The translations under genes and the position numbers were made by a program. A model generated the notes under the pieces. It was not told the origin of the DNA, did no database searches, and saw only the letters and a program-made list of their open reading frames with translations. A DNA stretch of 64,000 nt from Streptomyces varsoviensis (GTDB lineage: Bacteria > Actinomycetota > Actinomycetes > Streptomycetales > Streptomycetaceae): NCBI RefSeq assembly GCF_000718635.1, contig NZ_JOBF01000001.1, positions 372,001-436,000 on the forward strand, read 5' to 3'. Shown here one piece after another: positions 63,829 to 64,000 of this stretch; position 1 is the stretch's first letter; each line of letters starts with the position of its first letter.

Positions 63829-64000
63829 ATGGAGTCGATCTTAAGCTGCGGACGTTGGTTGCGGTCCGATCGTGTCGTGGAGGTGCGCAGTCCCTACACC
63901 GGCGAGGTCGTGGGGCGGGTGGGTCAAGCGACGGTAAAGCAGGTGAATGATGCGATCAATTCGGCGAAGAGCTACCGGTGTTCACTGACCGCCTTCGAGC
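63829..64000 (+). CDS. Aldehyde dehydrogenase (partial, runs off right edge)
   Basis: The 57 visible codons read MESILSCGRWLRSDRVVEVR, then a PYTGEVVGRVGQATVKQVNDAI stretch, the N-terminal pattern of the ALDH superfamily (nucleotide-binding domain start). Codon 5 is TTA, so translation may need the bldA tRNA. AGGAAG lies upstream at a longish distance (about 14 nt). The catalytic Cys and Glu are outside the window. Together with the radical SAM gene just upstream, a biosynthetic role is possible; a housekeeping ALDH is also possible. Confidence 0.75.
   Translation, partial: MESILSCGRWLRSDRVVEVRSPYTGEVVGRVGQATVKQVNDAINSAKSYRCSLTAFE

Overview
The window is high-GC actinobacterial chromosome, almost certainly Streptomyces or a close relative. 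The support is the strong third-position GC bias, GTG starts with GGAGG-type ribosome sites, rare TTA (bldA-type) codons, a geosmin synthase, an ECF42-type sigma factor/DGPF pair, Tat-exported GH64 glucanase, and two natural-product gene sets. No rRNA, tRNA, CRISPR array, insertion sequence or phage gene was seen. Both edges cut genes: a Cys-rich protein on the left and an aldehyde dehydrogenase on the right.

Layout. 1-9.2 kb: partial Cys-rich protein, DUF3592-like membrane protein, MGT-type glycosyltransferase, STAND-like ATPase, two-domain geosmin synthase and an MFS exporter. 9.4-29.7 kb: one continuous minus-strand block for peptide uptake and breakdown. It holds a DppB permease, a DppC-DppD permease/ATPase fusion, a DppF ATPase, an M19 dipeptidase, an S9 peptidase fused to an S12 beta-lactamase-like hydrolase, an M20 hydrolase, a COG3375-like GNAT, an N-acylamino acid racemase, a PucR regulator, two further S12 hydrolases and a lipoprotein solute-binding protein. 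The M20-GNAT-racemase trio matches the N-succinylation route that converts D- to L-amino acids, so the block reads as a D-residue peptide import and salvage system. This is the best candidate for an undescribed integrated system here.

30-33.6 kb: GNAT, VOC protein, and an MFS/LysR divergent pair. 33.7-44.9 kb: a single-module reducing type I PKS (KS-AT-DH-MT-ER-KR-ACP, no thioesterase) facing a stand-alone thioester-reductase-like SDR and a WS/DGAT-like acyltransferase, which could release and esterify the chain. 45-50.4 kb: fused relics of a TetR/MFS pair, GH64 glucanase, a MerR/alpha-beta hydrolase pair and an unrecognised protein. 50.5-58.7 kb: a second biosynthetic set with an A-PCP-R NRPS-like reductase facing an ACP, FabF-like KS, alpha-oxoamine synthase and TenA-like protein, followed by an IclR regulator. 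58.9-64 kb: ECF sigma/DGPF pair, EamA transporter, a cobalamin-type radical SAM enzyme with CX8CX2C spacing, and the start of an aldehyde dehydrogenase under an AT-richer promoter.

A theme across the window is short tandem repeats (8 to 54 bp), both between genes and in frame inside otherwise conserved proteins: ABC ATPase, S9/S12 fusion, acyltransferase, NRPS adenylation domain and EamA loop. Two arrays with a 10-bp period lie just upstream of the geosmin synthase and PKS genes.
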